A DNA stretch of 64,000 bases, from the NCBI GenBank assembly GCA_947652605.1, contig CANTFG010000085.1, positions 156,001-220,000 of the forward strand, read 5' to 3'. Positions within the stretch are counted from its first letter, which is position 1, and every line of letters begins with the position of its first letter. The DNA comes from Elmis aenea (Eukaryota; Arthropoda; Insecta; Coleoptera; Elmidae). Position numbers and translations under genes: made by a program. Below the pieces are notes generated by a model. It did no database searches and was not told where the DNA came from. It saw only the letters and a program-made list of their open reading frames with translations. Below, one piece after another: positions 58,550-64,000 of the stretch.

Positions 58550-61500
58550 CTTCATCTCCTTCATCTCCTCCTTCATCTCCTCCATCATCTCCTCCTTCAT
58601 CTCCTCCTTCATCTCCTCCTTCATCTGCTCCTTCATCTGCTCCTTCATCTGCTCCTTCATATCCTCCTTCATCTACTTCATCTCCTCCTTCATCTCCTCC
58701 TTCATCTCCTCCTTCATCTCCTCCTTCATCTCCTCCTTCATCTCCTCCTTCATCTCCTTCTTCATCTCCTCCTTCATCTCCTCCTTCATCTCCTGCTTCA
58801 TCTCCTCCTTCATCTCCTCCTTCGTCTCCTCCTTCGTCTCCTCCTTCATCTCCTCCTTCATCTCCTCCTTCATCTCCTCCTTCACCTGCTCCTTCATCTC
58901 CTACTTCATCTCCTCCTTCATCTCCTCCTTCATCTCCTCCTTCATCTCCTACTTCATCTCCTCCTTCATCTCCTCCTTCATCTCCTCCTTCATCTCCTCC
59001 TTCATCTCCTCCTTCATCTCCTCCTTCATCTCCTCCTTCATCTCCTCCTTCATCTCCTCCTTCATCTCCATCTCCTCCTTCATCTCCTCCTTCATCTCCT
59101 CCTTCATCTCCTCCTTCATCTCCTTCTTCATCTCCTCCTTCATCTCCTCCTTCATCTCCTCCTTCATCTCCTCCTTCATCTCCTCCTTCATCTCCTCCTT
59201 CATCTCCTCCTTAATCTCCTCCTTCATCTCCTCCTTCATCTCCTCCTTCATCTTCTCCTTCATCTCCTCCGTCATCTCCTCCATCATCTCCTCCTTCATC
59301 TTCTCCTTCATCTCCTCCTTCATCTCCTCCTTCATCTCTCCCTTCATCTCCTCCTTCATCTCCTCCTTCATCTCCTCCTTCATCTCCTCCTTCATCTCCT
59401 CCTTCATCTCCTCCTTCATCTCCTCCTTCATCTCCTCCTTAATCTCCTCCTTCATCTCCTCCTTCATCTCCTCCTTCATCTCTTCCTTCATCTCCTCCTT
59501 CATCTACTCCTTCATCTCCTCCTTCATCTCTTTCTTCATCTCCTCCTTCATCTCCTCCTTCATCTCCTCCTTCATCTCCTTCTTCATCTCCTCCTTCATC
59601 GCCTCCTTCATCTCCTGCTTCATCTCCTCCTTCATCTCCTCCTTTATCTCCTCCTTCACCTCCTCCTTCATCTCCTACTTCATCTCCTCCTTCATCTCCT
59701 CCTTCATCTCCTACTTCATCTCCTCCTTCATCTCCTCCTTCATCTCCTCCTTCATCTCCTCCTTCATCTCCTCCTTCATCTCCTCCTTGATCTCCCCCTT
59801 CATCTCCTCCTTCATCTCCTCCTTCATCTCCTCCTTCATCTCCTCCTTCATCTCCTCTTTCATCTCCTCCTTCATCTCCTCCTTCATCTCCTCCTTCATC
59901 TCCTCCTTCATCTCCTCCTTCATCTCCTTCTTCATCTCCTCCTTCTTCTCCTGCTTCATCTCCTCTTTCATCTCCTCCTTCATCTCCTCCTTCATCTCCT
60001 CCTTCATCTCCTCCTTCATCTCCTCCTTCATCTCCTCCTTCATCTTCTCCTTCATCTCCTCCGTCATCTCCTCCATCATCTCCTCCTTCATCTCCATCTC
60101 CTAATTCATCTCCTCCTTCATCTCCTCCTTCATCTCCTCCTTCATCTCCACCTTCATCTCCTCCTTCATCTCCTCCTTCATCTCCTCCTTCATCTCCTCC
60201 TTCATCTCCTCCTTCATCTCCTCCTTCATCTCCTCCTTCATCTCCTCCTTCATCTCCTCCTTCATCTCCTCCTTCATCTCCTCCTTAATCTCCTCCTTCA
60301 TCTCCTCCTTAATCTCCTCCTTCATCTCTTCCTTCATCTCCTCCTTCATCTCTTCCTTCATCTCCTCCTTCATCTCCTTCATCTCCTGCTTCTTCTCCTG
60401 CTTTATCTCCTGCTTCATCTCCTGCTTTATCTCCTGCTTCATCTCCTCCTTCATCTCCTCCTTCATCTCCTCCTTCATCTCCTCCATCTCCTCCTTTATC
60501 TCTTCCTTCATCTCCTCCTTCATCTCCTCCTTCATCTCCTCCTTCATCTCCTTCATCTCCCTCATCTCCTCCTTCATCTCCTCCTTCATCTCCTCCTTGA
60601 TCTCCTCCTTGATCTCCTCCTTGATCTCCTCCTTCATCTCCTCCTTCATCTCCTCCTTCATCTCCTACTTCATCTCCTCCTTCATCTCCTCCTTCATCTC
60701 CTTCATCTCCTCCTTCATCTCCTCCTTCATCTCCTCCTTCATCTCCTCCTTCATCTCCTTCTTCATCTCCTTCATCTCCTCCTTCTTCTCCTCCTTCATC
60801 TCCTCCTTTATCTCCTCCTTCATCTCCTCCATCTCCTCCATCTCCTCCTTGATCTCCTCCTTCATCTCCTCCTTCATCTCTTCCTTCATCTCCTCCTTGA
60901 TCATCTCCTTCATCTCCTTCTTCATCTCCTCCTTCATCTCCTCCTTCATCTCCTCCTTCATCTTCTCCTTCATCTCCTCCTTTATCTCTTCGTTCATCTC
61001 CTCCTTCATCTCCTGCTTCTTCTCTTGCTTTATCTCCTGCTTCATCTCCTACTTTATCTCCTGCTTCATCTCCTCCTTCATCTCCTCCTTCATCTCCTCC
61101 TTTATTTCCTCCTTCATCTCCTCCTTCATCTCCTCCTTCATCTCCTCCTTCATCTCCTCCTTCATCTCCTCCTTCATCTCCTCCTTCATCTCCTCCTTCA
61201 TCTCCTCCTTCATCTCCTCCTTCATCTCCTCCTTTATCTCTTCGTTCATCTCCTCCTTCATCTCCTGCTTCTTCTCCTGCTTTATCTCCTGCTTCATCTC
61301 CTGCTTTATCTCCTGCTTCATCTCCTCCTTCATCTCCTCCTTCATCTCCTCTTTCATCTCCTCCTTCATCTCCTCCTTCATCTCCTCCTTCATCTCCTTC
61401 TTCATCTCCTCCTTCATCTCCTCCTTCATGTCCTCCTTCATCTCCTCCTTCATCTTCTCCTTCATCTCCTTCTTCATCTACTCCTTCATCTCCTCCTTCA

Positions 61501-61606
61501 TCTCCTCCTTCATCTCCTCCTTCATCTCCTTCATCTCCTCCTTCGTCTTTTCCTTCTTCTTCTCCTTCATCTCCTCCTTCATCTCGACCTTCTTCTTCAT
61601 CTCCTT
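58550..61606. repeat. 12-bp CTCCTTCATCTC minisatellite (block E, 3.06 kb)
   Basis: 3,057 bp, 12 bp longer than block D's array and otherwise almost the same. Open frames of up to 1,045 codons are repeat by-products. Confidence 0.95.
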
Positions 61607-64000
61607 CTACAGCAAATGGCTTCAAACTTCGTATACACATTAGTTATGAGCGATTTAAGGATTATTAGCCCCTAAATACGATTTTTAATTTTTCGCGAAA
61701 AATGGGAAAAGTACAAAAAAATCGATTTTCTTAAAACTACAGCAAATGGCTTCAAACTTCTTATACACGTTAGTTACGAGCAAGTTAAGGATTATTAGCC
61801 CCTAAATACGATTTTTAATTTTTCGTGAAAAATGGGAAAAGTACAAAGGCTATAGTCTTTGCACTTTTTTCGACAAAAAAATCGATTTTCTTAAAACTAC
61901 AGCAAATGGCTTCAAACTTCTTATACAAGTTAGTTATGAGCGAATTAAGGATTATTAGCCCCTAAATACGATTTTTAATTTTTCGCGAAAAATGGGAAAA
62001 GTACAAAGGCTATAGTCTTTGCACTTTTTTCGACAAAAAAATCGATTTTCTTAAAACTACAGCAAATGGCTTCAAACTTCTTATACACGTTAGTTACGAG
62101 CAAGTTAAGGATTATTAGCCCCTAAATACGATTTTTAATTTTTCGCGAAAAATGGGAAAAGTACAAAGGCTATAGTCTGCACTTTTTTCGACAAAAAAAT
62201 CGATTTTCTTAAAACTACAGCAAATGGCTTCAAACTTCTTATACACGTTAGTTATGAGCGAATTAAGGATTATTAGCCCCTAAATACGATTTTTAATTTT
62301 TCGTGAAAAATGGGAAAAGTACAAAGGCTATAGTCTTTGCACTTTTTTCGACAAAAAAATCGATTTTCTTAAAACTATAGCAAATGGCTTCAAACTTCTT
62401 AAACACGTTAGTTACGAGCAAGTTAAGGATTATTAGCCCCTAAATACGATTTTTAATTTTTCGTGAAAAATGGGAAAAGTACAAAGGCTATAGTCTTTGC
62501 TTTTTTTCGACAAAAAAATCGATTTTCTTAAAACTACAGCAAATGGCTTCAAACTTCTTATACACGTTAGTTATGAGCGAATTAAGGATTATTAGCCCCT
62601 AAATACGATTTTTAATTTTTCGTGAAAAATGGGAAAAGTACAAAGGCTATAGTCTTTGCACTTTTTTCGACAAAAAAATCGATTTTCTTAAAACTATAGC
62701 AAATGGCTTCAAACTTCTTAAACACGTTAGTTACGAGCAAGTTAAGGATTATTAGCCCCTAAATACGATTTTTAATTTTTCGCGAAAAATGGGAAAAGTA
62801 CAAAGGCTATATAGTCTTTGCACTTTTTTCGACAAAAAAATCGATTTTCTTAAAACTACAGCAAATGGCTTCAAACTTCTTATACAAGTTAGTTATGAGC
62901 GAATTAAGGATTATTAGCCCCTAAATACGATTTTTAATTTTTCGCGAAAAATGGGAAAAGTACAAAGGCTATAGTCTTTGCACTTTTTTCGACAAAAAAA
63001 TCGATTTTCTTAAAACTACAGCAAATGGCTTCAAACTTCTTATACACGTTAGTTACGAGCAAGTTAAGGATTATTAGCCCCTAAATACGATTTTTAATTT
63101 TTCGCGAAAAATGGGAAAAGTACAAAGGCTATAGTCTGCACTTTTTTCGACAAAAAAATCGATTTTCTTAAAACTACAGCAAATGGCTTCAAACTTCTTA
63201 TACACGTTAGTTATGAGCGAATTAAGGATTATTAGCCCCTAAATACGATTTTTAATTTTTCGTGAAAAATGGGAAAAGTACAAAGGCTATAGTCTTTGCA
63301 CTTTTTTCGACAAAAAAATCGATTTTCTTAAAACTATAGCAAATGGCTTCAAACTTCTTAAACACGTTAGTTACGAGCAAGTTAAGGATTATTAGCCCCT
63401 AAATACGATTTTTAATTTTTCGCGAAAAATGGGAAAAGTACAAAGGCTATAGTCTTTGCACTTTTTTCGACAAAAAAATCGATTTTCTTAAAACTACAGC
63501 AAATGGCTTCAAACTTCTTATACACGTTAGTTATGAGCGAATTAAGGATTATTAGCCCCTAAATACGATTTTTAATTTTTCGTGAAAAATGGGAAAAGTA
63601 CAAAGGCTATAGTCTTTGCACTTTTTTCGACAAAAAAATCGATTTTCTTAAAACTATAGCAAATGGCTTCAAACTTCTTAAACACGTTAGTTACGAGCAA
63701 GTTAAGGATTATTAGCCCCTAAATACGATTTTTAATTTTTCGTGAAAAATGGGAAAAGTACAAAGGCTATAGTCTTTGCACTTTTTTCGACAAAAAAATC
63801 GATTTTCTTAAAACTACAGCAAATGGCTTCAAACTTCTTATACACGTTAGTTATGAGCGAATTAAGGATTATTAGCCCCTAAATACGATTTTTAATTTTT
63901 CGCGAAAAATGGGAAAAGTACAAAGGCTATTATAGTCTTTGCACTTTTTTCGACAAAAAAATCGATTTTCTTAAAACTACAGCAAATGGCTTCAAACTTC
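61607..64000. repeat. 160-bp satellite, segment 6 (about 15 monomers, runs off the window)
   Basis: It starts with the same 30-bp-deleted monomer as segment 5 and continues to the end of the window inside a monomer. A TTTGCTTTTTTTCGAC variant near 62500 is private. Confidence 0.95.

Larger units (their letters stand above)
58239..61606. repeat. Composite repeat block E (left-truncated)
   Basis: It contains only the last 198-bp module, the start of a 322-bp module and the 12-bp array. It is joined on the left to a satellite monomer within the TCGCGA dyad, and on the right to the usual CTACAGCAAATGG (61607 on). Confidence 0.85.
58239..64000. repeat. 6,134-bp tandem duplication, copy 2 (runs to window end)
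   Basis: It repeats copy 1 in order: module end, 12-bp array, ACAAA-deletion monomer, then similar monomers, with at least one monomer fewer in the satellite part. The copy may continue beyond the window. Confidence 0.75.

Overview
The window contains no intact gene. It is 64 kb of nested tandem repeats from a eukaryotic genome, of the kind found in pericentromeric, centromeric or subtelomeric heterochromatin. The only recognisable protein-coding trace is a decayed piggyBac-family transposase inside a short transposon that appears twice. The piggyBac element, the metazoan-style AT-rich monomeric satellite and the lack of any bacterial gene point to an animal, perhaps an insect. The species cannot be named from the sequence.

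Four sequence classes tile the whole window. (1) An AT-rich satellite with a monomer of about 160 bp fills about 29 kb (46%) at 1-675, 2776-9604, 22804-26483, 32986-48133, 55461-58238 and 61607-64000. (2) Five GC-richer composite blocks interrupt it: A 676-2775, B 9605-22803, C 26484-32985, D 48134-55460 and E 58239-61606. A full block reads, left to right: an 8-bp C-rich minisatellite; an array of 36-bp subrepeats organised in 328-bp units; two and a quarter copies of a 410-432 bp unit full of small hairpins; a single-copy linker of about 290 bp; an array of 198- and 322-bp modules sharing one core; and a 12-bp CTCCTTCATCTC minisatellite (0.56 to 8.9 kb). Block A lacks the hairpin units, linker and 322-bp modules. 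Block E lacks everything left of its last module. (3) The 12-bp minisatellite alone fills 17.6 kb. (4) A 1,093-bp piggyBac derivative is present at 38161-39253 and 41338-42430.

The long open frames here, up to 2,980 codons, are artefacts of arrays built from 3-bp steps. They are not annotated as genes.

The history can be partly read. The composite sits between two CTAC tetranucleotides inside a satellite monomer. The same junctions recur in A to D, so composite and flanks spread together by unequal exchange. Higher-order duplications of 1,652 bp, 3,177 bp (carrying the transposon) and 6,134 bp (block D to E) are visible, and block D looks like a mosaic of B-like and C-like sequence. Each satellite monomer has three dyad symmetries. 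Length variants cluster at the centre of one, and the left edge of block E falls in another. The most unusual content is a family of minihairpins in the 410-bp unit whose stems differ in sequence but keep their pairing.
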